From Nocardiopsis eucommiae (GTDB lineage: Bacteria > Actinomycetota > Actinomycetes > Streptosporangiales > Streptosporangiaceae), in contig CP074402.1 of the NCBI GenBank assembly GCA_018388625.1, forward strand, positions 2,790,001 to 2,854,000: a DNA stretch of 64,000 nt, written 5' to 3'. Below the pieces are notes generated by a model. It did not search any database. It worked only from the letters and a program-made list of their open reading frames with translations, and had not been told where the DNA came from. The translations under genes were made by a program, and so were the position numbers. The stretch's first letter is position 1. Each line of letters begins with the position of its first letter. Shown here one piece after another: positions 18,237-28,162 of the stretch.

Positions 18237-19183
18237 TCAGGGAAGGCGTTGGAACCACAGCAGCGAGGTGAATGCCGTCGCCAACGCCAGGACGATCGCC
18301 ACCATCACGAACCGAGTGACGATCTCCTCATGGACCATCTCCGTACCGAGCGACGAGCCGATGTCCTCGTACACCTCGTCCAGCTCCGTCTCGCTCTCGG
18401 CCTCGTAGAAGTGCCCCCGGTGTCCTCGGCCAGCCCCTGGAGCGCCTCCTTGTCGATGTCGGCGGGCACCTGGTACCCGTCGATCTCGATCATCGCCGCC
18501 CCGCTGCCGAAAGCGATCGTCGACACCGGAACCTCACCTTCGGCCGCCTCACCCGACGCCTGGAGGATGTCCCGCCCACTCGTGTTCTCACCGTCGGAGA
18601 GCAGGACGATCGCGGCCGGCGGCGGATCCTCCTCGGCGTCCTCGTCGAAGGTCCGGATCGCCTCCAGAGAGGCGAACACCCCCTCACCGATGGCCGTGCC
18701 CGGGCCCAGCCGCAGGCTGTCGATCGACGTCGTCACCGACTCGTGGTCCTGCGTGGGAGCCGTCACCACCGTCGCCGTCGAGGAGAACGACACCAACCCC
18801 ACGTTGAAGCGGTCCGGCAGCGTCTCCACGAACCCCCGGGCCGACTCCTTGGCCGCGTGCAACCGGTCCGGCTCGATGTCGTTGGCGGCCATCGACAGTG
18901 ACACGTCCACCGCCACCATGATCGTCGCCCGCTCCCGAGGAGCCTCCACCGGCATCGCGGGCACCGCCATCGCGGCGATCAGCACCCCCAGCGCCAGCGT
19001 GAACAGTGCGGCGGGCACGTGCCTGCGCACGTCCGGCCGGTGCGGCGCCACCTGGTTCAGCAGTTCCAGGTTGGTGAAGCGCACCGTGTACTCACGGCGC
19101 TGACGCTGGGTGAACACGTACGCGCCCACGAGCAGCACGACGACCAGCAGCCACCACAGCCGCTGCGGCTCCAGAAAGGTCAT
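18237..19183 (-). CDS. VWA-domain membrane protein (BatA-like), apparent frameshift
   Basis: About 315 residues. Two N-terminal helices (LWWLLVVVLLVGAYVF and ALFTLALGVLIAAMAV) flank a linker, then a von Willebrand A domain with the metal site DVSLSM (DxSxS), and a last helix near VMVAIVLALATAFTSLLWF in the shifted frame. The break is the five-C run 18414-18418; one more base joins EDTGG to HFYEAES. Third gene of a MoxR-DUF58-VWA operon, a set linked to chaperone-like or envelope stress roles in other bacteria. Confidence 0.87.
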
Positions 19184-19271
19184 GACCGCCCCACGTCCCC
19201 CCAGCCCGTACGGACACGGGAACCTCCCGCGCCCACGTCACCGCTCCCGGACCGGCCTCCGCCGGAGCCGA

Positions 19272-20240
19272 TCACCGGGGCACCCCCGGCGTGTGCCGGG
19301 CCATGTGGTGGGCGGTCCGGCGCTGGTGGATCACGAACCGCGCGGTGTCCAGTACCCAGTCCCGGTCCGTGCGCAACACGAGGTGGTGCACCCCGCACCG
19401 GCGCAGCGCCCCGCGCACGGCCTCCCTCTGCGCCATGGCCGCCCGACGGTAGCGCTCACGGACGGCGCGGGTCAGGCGCACGTCACGTACCCGTCCGGTG
19501 GTCGGATCACGCAGGGCCACGTCACCCACCTCGGGCACGTCCAGCTCCCGGGGGTCCACCACCTCGACCACCAGCACCTGGTGCCGTGAGCCGAGCTGGC
19601 GCAGCGACCGCTCCCAGGGCACCTCCCCGCCGAAGGCCGGGGTGTCCAGGAAGTCGGAGATCACCACGCGCAGACCCCGCCTGCGCCGGGTCCGCACCAG
19701 GTCGGTCACGGCGTCGGCCAGGGTGGCCCGGCTCTCGTCCGGCGTGCGCACGTCCCCCTGCGGAGCGGCGGCCACCGTCGCCAACAGCGACAGCAACGCC
19801 TCCTTGCCCGACCTCGCGGGCCAGCGCCGCACCCGCCCCTGGTGCAGGAAGTGCGCCCCGAACCGGTCGCCCACCCGCTGCGTGAGCAGGTTGGTCGCCA
19901 CCAGGGCGCCCACCGCCACGTCGCGCTTGGAACGCAGCCCCGTGCCGAAGTCCATGCTCGGGGACAGGTCCAGCAGCGTCCAGCTCTCCAGCTCGCGGTC
20001 CGCGACCACGTCACGCACGTGCGGGGTGTCCGTCCGCGCGGTCACCGCCCAGTCCATGTGCCGCACGTCGTCCTCACCCGGCTGGTAGAGCCGGGCCTCG
20101 GCCGCCTCGGACCCCGGCCCCAACCGCAGGCCGAGGTGCTCCCCGTGCAGGAGGCCGTCCAGCCGGTGCACGATGCGCAGGTCCAGACGGCGCAGCGCCG
20201 CCCTGAGCCGGGGGTCGGAACCGATGGCGGGAGTGTTCAC
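19272..20240 (-). CDS. DUF58 domain protein
   Basis: 322 residues. Contains the DUF58 core: QPGEDDVRHMDWAVTARTD, then a VWA-like fold with LDLSPSMDFGTG (DxSxS) and VVISDFLDTPAFGG. A soluble partner of MoxR ATPases in many bacteria. It lies between the MoxR gene (22 bases upstream) and the VWA gene on the same strand, consistent with one transcript. No membrane helix is seen. Confidence 0.88.
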   Translation of the reverse strand: MNTPAIGSDPRLRAALRRLDLRIVHRLDGLLHGEHLGLRLGPGSEAAEARLYQPGEDDVRHMDWAVTARTDTPHVRDVVADRELESWTLLDLSPSMDFGTGLRSKRDVAVGALVATNLLTQRVGDRFGAHFLHQGRVRRWPARSGKEALLSLLATVAAAPQGDVRTPDESRATLADAVTDLVRTRRRRGLRVVISDFLDTPAFGGEVPWERSLRQLGSRHQVLVVEVVDPRELDVPEVGDVALRDPTTGRVRDVRLTRAVRERYRRAAMAQREAVRGALRRCGVHHLVLRTDRDWVLDTARFVIHQRRTAHHMARHTPGVPR

Positions 20241-20261
20241 ACGATCACCTCTGGTTCCTTC

Positions 20262-21328
20262 CTACCTCTGCGTGGCGAAGGAGGCGGTCTCACCCGAGGG
20301 CGGCTCGTCCCAGATCACGCGCGGCGCGGGAACGGTGGACAGGATGCGGTCGACCACCTGGTCGGGGGTGACCCCGTCGGCCAGGGCGTCGAAGGTCAAA
20401 ACGAGACGGTGCGCGATGACGTCGTGCGCCAGCACCCGCACGTCGTCCGGCAGCACGTAGTCACGCCCCTGAGCAGCGCCAGCGCCCGGGCGGCGGCGAC
20501 CAGCCCCAGAGTGGCGCGCGGGCTCGCACCCACCTCCAACGCCTGGCGCAGGTCGGGCATCCCGTGGTTCTCCGGCTCGCGGGTGGCCATAACCAGGCGC
20601 ACGACGTAGTCGGCGATCAACTGGTGCACGTGGACGCGTTCGGCGTCGGCCTGGAGCTCGCCCAGGGTGACCGGGTCCAGCACCTGGTGGGCGGTGGGCG
20701 GCGCCGAGCTCATCCGGCGCAGGATCTCCATCTCCTCGTGCGCCTTGGGGTGGTGGACGTTGACCTTCATCAGGAAGCGGTCGCGCTGCGCCTCGGGCAG
20801 CGGGTAGACCCCCTCCGACTCCACCGGGTTCTGCGTGGCGATGACGATGAACGGGGCGGGCAGCGGATGGGTGGTGCCGCCGATGGACACCTGCCGTTCG
20901 GCCATGACCTCCAGCAGCGCCGACTGCACCTTGGCCGGAGCGCGGTTGATCTCGTCGGCGAGGACGAAGTTGGCGAAGACCGGCCCCAGCTCGACGTCGA
21001 ACCGCTCGGTCGAGGGGTGGTAGATCCGCGTGCCGACGATGTCCGAGGGCACCAGGTCCGGGGTGAACTGGACGCGGGAGAACGAGCCGCCGGTGACCTT
21101 GGCCAGCGTGGAGACGGCCAGTGTCTTGGCGATACCGGGGACCCCCTCGATGAGGCAGTGTCCCTGGGCGACCAGCGCGATGAGGGAGCGCTCCACCATC
21201 CGCTCCTGGCCCACGATCACCGTGGACACCTCGTGCAGTGCCGCGCGCAGCAAGCGGGTCGGCTCGCCCGGAGTGCTCTCCGGCCCCGACGCGGAGGCCG
21301 GGCCGTTCCCGGGTGAGGTTTCTGCCAT
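20262..21328 (-). CDS. MoxR-type AAA+ ATPase, apparent frameshift
   Basis: About 355 residues from the ATG at 21328, preceded by GGAAGGA. Walker A is GVPGIAKT, Walker B is FVLADEINRA, sensor 1 is IATQNPVESEG, and PEAQRDRFLMK holds the arginine finger; all are intact. The frame breaks at the four-C run 20466-20469; one more base continues ALALLRG into RDYVLPDDVRVLAHDV. First gene of the MoxR-DUF58-VWA operon, probably remodelling proteins with its partners. Confidence 0.92.
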
Positions 21329-21512
21329 GTCCCGTCCTTCCCGGACTCGGCGTCCCCGTGCGTGGACGCCGGTAAGGAGTAGGTTGTGGATCACCTGTGG
21401 CGACACTACCTGTTTAGGTGCTCTCGAGCCGGTAGACAACGCGACACTGGGACCGGGGCGGACAGCGGGGCGAAGTGTGACGTACCGCGACGTGCCGGAG
21501 AGGGGAAGTGAC

Positions 21513-22227
21513 ATGACGGCGCCCACGAGGGGCCTGAACGACGTCGACCCGCGCCAGCTGGGCGGGTACCGGCTGCTGGGGCGGCTCCAGGAGTCACGTC
21601 TGGGCGTGGTCTACCTGGGGCGCGACGCCTCCGGTGAGCGGATGAGCGTGGCGATGCTCAACGACGCGGCGGGGATCGACGAACCCACCCGGGAACGGTT
21701 CGCCCGCGCGGTGCGCGACGGCGAGGGCGTGGCGGCGGCCCGCACGAGCGGGAGGTCGGCCCTGTGGGTGGCGGTCCCCTACGTCGAGGGCGGCGCCGGG
21801 GCGGGCCGGTTCCTGGAGGAGGCGGGGCGCGGCGGCCCCCTGGTCCTGCGCGGCCCGGTGGTGATGCCGCACTGGGCGGGGGAGCGGGGCGGGTCCGCGG
21901 TGCGCTGGGCTCCCTGGGCGGGGCGCCGGGACAGCCCGGTGGCGCGGGGGAGTCCAACTGGTGGCTGATCGGTGGCCTGGGCGCGCTGCTGCTGTTGCTC
22001 CTCCTGCTGGTGTTCGCCCTGTACCTGTGGATGATGCAGTTCCCGCCACCGGAGATGCCGGCCCCGAGCCAGCCCGAGGCGGAGCAGTCGGAACCGGCGG
22101 AGGAGCCGGGAGCGGAGCCGAGCCCGGAGGAGGGGGAGGGGGACCCGGCCAGTCCGGTGCCGACCCTCCCCGCGCCGGGGGACGAGGGCGAGGGTGACTG
22201 GGGGAGGACCCCGAGGACAACCTCTGA
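21513..22227 (+). CDS. Membrane-anchored pseudokinase-like protein, apparent frameshifts
   Basis: About 238 residues after repair at 21946-21950 and 22200-22204 (five-G runs). The N terminus (LGGYRLLGRLQESRLGVVYL) looks like the first strands of a Ser/Thr kinase N-lobe, but the glycine loop is degraded and the usual VAxK Lys is Met (SVAML). There is no C-lobe or HRD motif. One strong helix follows (WWLIGGLGALLLLLLLLVFA), then an acidic Pro/Glu-rich tail that should face outside. Divergent from the MoxR operon. The ATG at 21513 has an AGGGGAAG ribosome site. Function unknown. Confidence 0.6.
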
Positions 22228-22662
22228 CGTGTCCCCGGGGAGCGCGGTCGCGGGCCCGCCCCGGTCGCGGAGGGAGCGGGTGGTGGGGTGGACGCCCCAC
22301 CACCCGCTCCGTGTTTCCGGGGCTGGGCCAGCGAGGATCTCGTGGAGAGGTCGTCGATCATCCGTGTTCGCAATATAAATCTACGTCGTAAAGGTGGCGC
22401 GGCTGTTCTGTCGAACCGCCCTGCAAAAATGACATTCGCGCGGCTACGCCGCCCGCCTCCCAACTCCTCGTTCCTGGGAGGTGGGACCTGTCCGGGGCCC
22501 GGGGCCGGTATCTAGAACGTGTTCAGCCCTGTTTAGAGGACCTCCGGAAGAGACGGTCGGGTGTTCGGTGGGTCCGCGCGGAGGTCGCGCCTGTGTCCGG
22601 TTGAGCGCTTCGACCGACCGGCGGCTGGCCCGCGGCGAACGCGGTCGCCGGGTTCGGTGCCT
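22228..22662. other. Gene-poor region with terminator
   Basis: 435 bases. Holds the strong terminator at 22273-22310, an AT-richer patch near 22370-22395 that could be a promoter, a CCTCCCA/TGGGAGG stem near 22456-22482, and a TAGAACGTGTTCAG motif (22513-22526). No convincing gene. Confidence 0.5.
22273..22310 (+). terminator. Terminator after pseudokinase-like gene
   Basis: Perfect 16-bp stem (22273-22288 with 22295-22310), 6-base loop, followed by GTGTTT. Confidence 0.85.
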
Positions 22663-23430
22663 ATGCTGGCCAGCGTGCTGAAAAAGGTGATCGCGACGCG
22701 GTACGTGCTGCCGCTGCGCGAAGGAGGTTCGCTCCCGGGGTTGGTCGAGGCCGACGACCTGGGAATGTACGTGGTCAAGTTCCTCGGTGCCGGCCAGGGA
22801 CGCAAGACCCTGGTGGCCGAGGTCATCACCGGTGAACTCGGCCGGGCCCTGGGACTGCCGGTCCCGGAACTGGCCGAGGTGGAGTTCGACGCGGTCATCG
22901 CCCGCGGTGAACCCGACCCGGAGGTCCAGGAGCTCCTCAAGGCGAGCGGCGGACTGAACCTGGGGATGGACTTCCTCCCCGGTTCCCTGGGCTTCGACCC
23001 GCTGACCTTCGAGGTCGATCCGGGGTTCGCCGGACGGGTGCTGTGGTTCGACGCCCTCACCGGGAACGTGGACCGTTCCTGGCGCAACCCGAACATGCTG
23101 GTGTGGCACGGTCGGCCGTACCTGATCGACCACGGGGCGACGCTGATCTTCCACCACAGCTGGGCCAACGCCGACCGGTTCGTCGGCCGGGCCTACGACG
23201 CCTCCGACCACGTGCTGTCGGGGGCAGCCCCCGACCTCGCCGCGGCCGACGCCGCCCTGGCCCCGCTCCTGGACGAGGACCTGCTGCGCGGCGTGGTGGG
23301 CCTGGTGCCCGACGAATGGCTGGTGGACGAGCCGGGGTTCGCCTCGGCGGAGGAAGTGCGAGAGGCGTACGTGAGGCATCTGGTGGCCCGTGTGGCGGAC
23401 CGTTCCTGGCTGCCGGAGGTGTCCTCGTGA
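22663..23430 (+). CDS. HipA-like family kinase
   Basis: 255 residues. Nucleotide-binding Lys in MYVVKFLGAGQG, catalytic region FDALTGNVDRSWRNPNML and metal-binding LIDHGATLIF are all kept, so it should be an active kinase-fold protein. It is about half the length of HipA and lacks the N-terminal HipA subdomain. Its stop overlaps the start of a DUF3037 gene by four bases (GTGA). This pair recurs in bacteria as I recall, without a known role. The start is uncertain; GTG at 22675 is an alternative. Confidence 0.75.
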   Translation: MLASVLKKVIATRYVLPLREGGSLPGLVEADDLGMYVVKFLGAGQGRKTLVAEVITGELGRALGLPVPELAEVEFDAVIARGEPDPEVQELLKASGGLNLGMDFLPGSLGFDPLTFEVDPGFAGRVLWFDALTGNVDRSWRNPNMLVWHGRPYLIDHGATLIFHHSWANADRFVGRAYDASDHVLSGAAPDLAAADAALAPLLDEDLLRGVVGLVPDEWLVDEPGFASAEEVREAYVRHLVARVADRSWLPEVSS

Positions 23431-23855
23431 GCGAGCGGTACACCACGGTGACCACCGGACAGGTGGGTGTGGAGCGGGAACGCGCGGTGTTCGAGTACGC
23501 GCTGTTGCGGGTGATCCCGCGTCTGGACCGCGGCGAGTGCGTGAACGCGGGAGTGATCCTGTACTCGCAGGAGCGGGCGTTCCTGGCGTCGCGGTCGGAC
23601 CTGGACGAGGCCCGGCTGCTGGCCGTGGACGCGGGGGTGGACGTCGCCGGTGTGCGACGGGCCCTCGCCGCGGTGGAGGTGATGTGCAGGGGCGGTGCCG
23701 AGGCCGGGCTGGCCGGTCGTGAGCGGCCGGGGCAGCGGTTCCGGTGGCTGACCGCGCCCAGGAGCACCATCGTGCAGCCGGGGCCGATCCACGGAGGTCT
23801 GACGGAGGACCCGGAGGCCGAGGTGGAGAGGTTGCTGGACCGGTTGGTGCGGTGA
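23427..23855 (+). CDS. DUF3037 protein, partner of HipA-like kinase
   Basis: 142 residues from GTG at 23427 with GGAGGT upstream. The core FEYALLRVIPRLDRGECVNA and GVILYSQERAFLASR is the DUF3037 signature, and the C-terminal half carries RFRWLTAPRSTIVQPGPIH. A small soluble protein of unknown function. The four-base overlap with the kinase implies fixed-ratio synthesis and probable physical partnership. Confidence 0.8.
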   Translation: MSERYTTVTTGQVGVERERAVFEYALLRVIPRLDRGECVNAGVILYSQERAFLASRSDLDEARLLAVDAGVDVAGVRRALAAVEVMCRGGAEAGLAGRERPGQRFRWLTAPRSTIVQPGPIHGGLTEDPEAEVERLLDRLVR

Positions 23856-24061
23856 CCCGTGGTCGGTGGTGGTCGCAGATGACCGTAACGCCGACGTAAG
23901 GGACATCACAGGCCTCGGGGTGGTTGGGTGGGGAGAGAAATCCTCCCCTTCGGTGTTGGTATGGAGTGGTCCATCCCTGTGGACACGCTCCCCACCACTC
24001 CCGGTCCGTCGCGGTGCCTTCTGCCGTGCGCGGATCGGCCTGACTGCGAACTGGAGTGCCT

Positions 24062-25318
24062 GTGCAGTCCCCATCGTCCCCCTCCACCGCCCCCGATCGG
24101 GGGACCGCCCTCGCCCCGCCGCGGTCGCGCAAGTCGATCGCGCTTCTGGTGCTGGTCCTCGGTGTGCTCACCGCCACCGGTCCGCTGGCGACCGACATGT
24201 ACCTTCCGGCCTTTCCGCAGATCACCCGGGAACTGGGTGCGACGGAGGGGCAGATCGGGCTGACCCTCACGGCGATCATGATCGGCATGGCCGTGGGTCA
24301 GTTGGTCATCGGGCCGATGAGCGACGCCTGGGGGCGACGGGCTCCGCTGCTGGTGGGTGTCGCGCTGTTCACGGTGACGTCGGTGCTGTGTGTCTTCGTG
24401 CCGAACGTGACGGTGTTCATCGCGCTGCGCTTCCTCCAGGGAGTGGCGGGGGCGGCCGGTGCCGTGGTGGCTCGGGCCATCGTCCGTGACATGTTCCAGG
24501 GTGACGCCGCCGTCCGGTTCTTCTCGCGTCTGGCGTTGGTGATGATGCTGGCCCCGCTGCTCGCTCCGCTGGTGGGTGCGCAGCTGTTGCTGGTGGGCCC
24601 GTGGCAGTTGAGCTTCTGGGTGCTGGCGGGGATGTCCGCGCTGAGCTTCGTGCTGGTGCTGCTGTGGCTGCCGGAGAGCCTGCCGCCGGAGGCCCGGCGG
24701 TCCCAGGGGCCGCGTCAGTTGGCCGCGACGGTGGGTTCCCTGGTGCGTAACCCGAGGTTCGTGAGCCCGGTGCTGACGCTGGGTCTGAGCTTCGGGATGC
24801 TGTTCACCTACGTGTCGGCGTTCTCGTTCGTGTCGCAGAACGAGTTCGGGATCTCTCCGCAGACCTATGGCTGGTTGTTCGCGGTGAACGCGTTGGCGTC
24901 GATGGCGGGCACCCAGGGCAACGGTCTGCTGGTGGGTCGTGTGGACACGGCTCGCCGGTTGCTGATGGGGCTGTTGCTGGCGCTGGGGGCGGTGCTGGTG
25001 CTGCTGGTGCTGGCGTTGACCGGTGCGGCCGAGCTGTGGATGGTGTCGGGGCTGTTGGCTCTGATGATGTTCAGCGTCGGTTTCATCATGCCGAACGCGA
25101 CGGTGACGGCTCTGGACGGACAGCCGGTGGCGGTGGCCGGGACGGCCTCCGCGCTGATGGGTTCGATGCAGTTCGCTTTGGGCGGTGCGATCGCGGCGAT
25201 GGCGGGGATGACTCCGTCGGGTGAGGCCTCGTTGGTGAGCATGGCCGTGGTGATGGCGACCGTGGCGGTGCTGTCGTTGTTGGCGTATGTGTGGGCCGCG
25301 CGAGTGAAGGTCCGATGA
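24062..25318 (+). CDS. Bcr/CflA-family MFS drug efflux transporter
   Basis: 418 residues and about 12 membrane helices. ATDMYLPAFPQI in helix 1 is the Bcr/CflA hallmark, and GPMSDAWGRRAPLL is the MFS loop 2-3 motif. Exports drugs such as bicyclomycin or sulfonamides, or sugars/dipeptides, by proton antiport in related proteins. GTG at 24062 is preferred over GTG at 24056 because GGAG sits five bases upstream of it. Stands alone. Confidence 0.9.
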   Translation: MQSPSSPSTAPDRGTALAPPRSRKSIALLVLVLGVLTATGPLATDMYLPAFPQITRELGATEGQIGLTLTAIMIGMAVGQLVIGPMSDAWGRRAPLLVGVALFTVTSVLCVFVPNVTVFIALRFLQGVAGAAGAVVARAIVRDMFQGDAAVRFFSRLALVMMLAPLLAPLVGAQLLLVGPWQLSFWVLAGMSALSFVLVLLWLPESLPPEARRSQGPRQLAATVGSLVRNPRFVSPVLTLGLSFGMLFTYVSAFSFVSQNEFGISPQTYGWLFAVNALASMAGTQGNGLLVGRVDTARRLLMGLLLALGAVLVLLVLALTGAAELWMVSGLLALMMFSVGFIMPNATVTALDGQPVAVAGTASALMGSMQFALGGAIAAMAGMTPSGEASLVSMAVVMATVAVLSLLAYVWAARVKVR

Positions 25319-25459
25319 GCCCTGGTCTCGGGTGATTTGCACCTGGACGTCGAGGTTGCCGTTCGGTGGGGAAATGGGCACAGTAGGGCACAATTCCCCG
25401 ACTGAGGCGGGTGGGGATGCGTTGGGCCCGCCTACTGATGTGACAGAGGATGAGTGGGT

Positions 25460-27468
25460 ATGGGCGAGACCCCCGGTTCGTTGGCTCGAGAACACTCCGG
25501 GTTGAGTGACCTGATCTACGAGGTGGCGACCACGGACGCGCACGCGCACGTGTTCTCCGTGCTGGAGGGTCGGGAGTGGGAGCGTCGGACGGCCGGGGAG
25601 TTCGCCACCGAGGTGACGGCTCTGGCGAAGGGGCTGGTGGCGGCCGGTATCGCGGAGGGCGACCGGGTGCTGCTGGTGGTCGATTCGCATCTGGACTGGG
25701 CGCGTTTCGCGTTCGCCGTGTGGTCGGTCCGGGCGGTGTTGGTGCCGCTGCCGAGGACGGCGTCCGCCGAGCGTGTGACGCACGTGGTGCGTGAGACGCG
25801 TCCGGCGGCCATGGTGGTGCAGGGTGAGCGCCAGTACCGGACGGCGGTGCGGTTGCAGCGTGAGCTGCCCGACCTGGGTCGGGTGTGGCGGTACGAGGAG
25901 GGCCTGCCGGTGGTGGCGGGTCTGGGGACGTACATGGACGCCTCGGCGGTGCGGTTCCGTCGTGACGAGGTGGTCGCCGACGACGCCGCCGTGGTGTTGT
26001 ACCCGATGAGCACGGTCTCGCTGCGGACGCGGGGTGTGGTGCTGTCCCACGGGGCGCTGTTGTCGGCGGCGGCGGACCTGGTTGACCGGATGTGGCCACG
26101 GTTGTCGGAGCTGGCGCCGGGGCGGGCGAGCGCGGTGCTGGATCTGCCGTTGTCGCAGCTGCCGGGGTTGGCGTCGTTGGTGGCGTGTGTGGTGGGTCGG
26201 GTCCGGGTGGGGCTGGTGCCTCCGGGGCGGTTGCGGCGTGAGTTGGAGCGGTTCCGGCCGACGGTGCTGGTGTGCCGGCCGGATCTGTTCGAGCGGGTGC
26301 ACGGTTCGGAGCGGGCGTCGGCGCACTCGACCGACTGGGACTCGGTGGGGACGTTCAACGCGGCGATGGACGCGGCGGTGTCGTTCGACCAGTCTCCGAA
26401 GAAGGGTGCCTGGCGGCGGTTGTCGCGGTCGATGTACGACTGGTCGTTCTCGAAGATCCGGGATCTGCTGGGTGGCCGGGTGCATCTGGCGGTGTGCTGG
26501 GGTGGTGGGCTCTCGGAGCGGTTGGACAGCTACTTCAACGGTGTGGGTGTGCCGGTGATGCAGGTGTTCGGTGTTCCGGAGACGGCTGGGGTGTTCGTGG
26601 CGAACGCGCCGGGTGAGCGGGTCACGGGCACGGTGGGTCAGGCGGTGCCGGGGCGTGAGGTGTGGGTGTCGCGCGAGGGTGAGTTGTTCGTGCGCGGTGG
26701 TGCGGTGTTCCTGGGGTACTGGGCGGACGGTGAGGGTTCGCGGGCGGCGTTCCGGGAGGGGTGGTTGGCCACGGGTGTGTTGGCTGAGGAGGACGGTGAG
26801 GGTTTCGTCCGGGTGCGGGGGCGTTCGCGTCCGCAGGCGTCGATGGCGGAGGTTCCGGGGCGGTTCGTGCCTCGGGCGAACGTGATCGAGGTGGTGGCTG
26901 GTCCGGAGGAGGTGGTGGCTCCGGGGGTGGTGGCCACGGCTTCGCTTCCGGTGGTGGAGGCGCCGACGCGTGAGTTGGAGGTGGCTTCGGGGGTGCGGAG
27001 CCGGTGGCTCGGGTGGAGTCGGTGGGTGCGGGGACGGGTGAGTTCGCGGCTGTGGGTGAGGGGTCGCGGGACGCCGAGGTGGTGGCTGGGTTCGAGGCTC
27101 GGTTGCGGTCGCATCCGCTGATCAGTCAGGTGTTGGTGATCGTGGAGGGGCGGCCGTTCGCGAGTGCGCTGGTGACGTTGGTGCGTGATCAGTTGGAGTA
27201 CTGGCGGTTGGTGAACGGGCGGCCGTTGTCGATGGCGCCGGAGGAGATCGCGGGGGATCGTGATCTGCTGCGGGAGGTGCAGGGGTTGGTGTATGAGGCC
27301 AATCGGAGTGTGCCGCGGCATTTGGCGGTGCGGTCGTTCCATGTGTTGGCCGAGGAGTTCACGGTGCAGTCGGGGTTGGTGCGTCCTTCGGGGGAGTTGC
27401 GGCGTGAGGCGGTGTTGCGTGCGTTCTCGGAGGAGATCGACGGGTTGTATCGGGTGCGTCGTGAGTAG
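25460..27468 (+). CDS. Acyl-CoA synthetase (ANL family) homologue with degraded motifs, apparent frameshift
   Basis: About 669 residues after adding one G in 26989-26993. Overall it aligns with FadD15-type long-chain acyl-CoA synthetases: an early VLLVVDSHLDWARFAFAVWS region, CWGGGLSERLDSYFNGVGVP, VFGVPETAGVFV in place of YGMTE, and a C-terminal lid. The phosphate loop normally reading YTSGTTGxPKG is LYPMSTVSLRTRGVV, without its Lys. The lid Lys region reads RPSGELRREAV, also without it. The protein is probably not a normal ligase. Coding-strand G is very high. Confidence 0.75.
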
Positions 27469-27486
27469 TGGTTGAGGTGGGTGTGT

Positions 27487-27518
27487 GGCCGTGGTCCCTG
27501 TGGGGCCGCGGCCTTTTT
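27487..27518 (+). terminator. Intrinsic terminator after acyl-CoA synthetase homologue
   Basis: 12-bp stem with two G-U pairs (27487-27498 with 27502-27513), followed by TTTTT. One of the few here with a T tract. Confidence 0.85.
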
Positions 27519-28162
27519 CATTGGCCGTTGAGGTAGGCGAGGACGGCGAGGACGCGTCGGCTGTCGTCGGAGGAGGGGGAGGTCGAGTTTGGTGAAGATG
27601 TTGTTGATGTGTTTGCTGATGGCTTTTTCGGTGATGTAGAGGCGTCCGGCGATGGCGGAGTTGGAGCGGCCTTCGGCCATTTCGGCGAGGACTTCGCGTT
27701 CGCGGGGGTGAGTTGGGCGAGGGGGCCGCTCTGGTCCTGGCGGGCGAGGAGTTGGGAGATGACGGCGGGGTCCATGGCGGTGCCGCCGTCGGCGACGCGG
27801 CGGATGGCTTCGATGAACTGGTTGATGTCGAAGACGCGGTCCTTGAGGAGGTAGCCGACGCCGCCGGCGTCGTCGGAGAGGAGTTCGCGGGCGTAGAGCT
27901 GTTCGACGTGTTGGGAGAGGACGAGGATGGGGAGGCCGGGGATCTGGGTGCGGGCGGAGATGGCGGCTTGGAGGCCTTCGTCGGTGAAGGTGGGGGGTAG
28001 GCGGACGTCGACGACGGCGACGTCGGGTTTGTGGTCGATGAGGGCGGTGTGGAGGTCGGGGCCGTTGTCGACGGCGGCGACGACGGTGAAGGTGTGGGCT
28101 TCGAGGAGTCGGATCAGGCCGTCGCGGAGGAGGGCAAGGTCTTCTGCGATGACAACGCGCAT
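27518..28162 (-). CDS. NarL/LuxR-type response regulator, apparent frameshifts
   Basis: About 215 residues. The receiver domain starts MRVVIAEDLALLRDGL, with phospho-Asp in VAVVDVRLPP and Lys in GYLLKDRV. The LuxR helix-turn-helix (MAEGRSNSAIAGRLYITEKA) is in another frame. It joins if the five-G run 27704-27708 gains one base, and returns to the first frame at 27575-27579 to end in SSDDSRRVLAVLAYLNG. Start overlaps the kinase gene by 49 bases, so both are made together. Target genes unknown; the secreted protein upstream is a candidate. Confidence 0.87.
   Translation of the reverse strand: MRVVIAEDLALLRDGLIRLLEAHTFTVVAAVDNGPDLHTALIDHKPDVAVVDVRLPPTFTDEGLQAAISARTQIPGLPILVLSQHVEQLYARELLSDDAGGVGYLLKDRVFDINQFIEAIRRVADGGTAMDPAVISQLLARQDQSGPLAQLTPANAKSSPKWPKAAPTPPSPDASTSPKKPSANTSTTSSPNSTSPSSDDSRRVLAVLAYLNGQ

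Noticed and set aside
22513..22526. KstR/FadR-like TetR box TAGAACGTGTTCAG
   Set aside because: One edge base deviates, it is not next to a lipid gene, and a 14-base match is expected by chance in a window of this size.
23906..26485. Very long minus-strand open frame rich in His, Arg and Gln
   Set aside because: It is antisense to the MFS and acyl-CoA synthetase genes, which have clear family motifs. High GC removes stops from the opposite strand.
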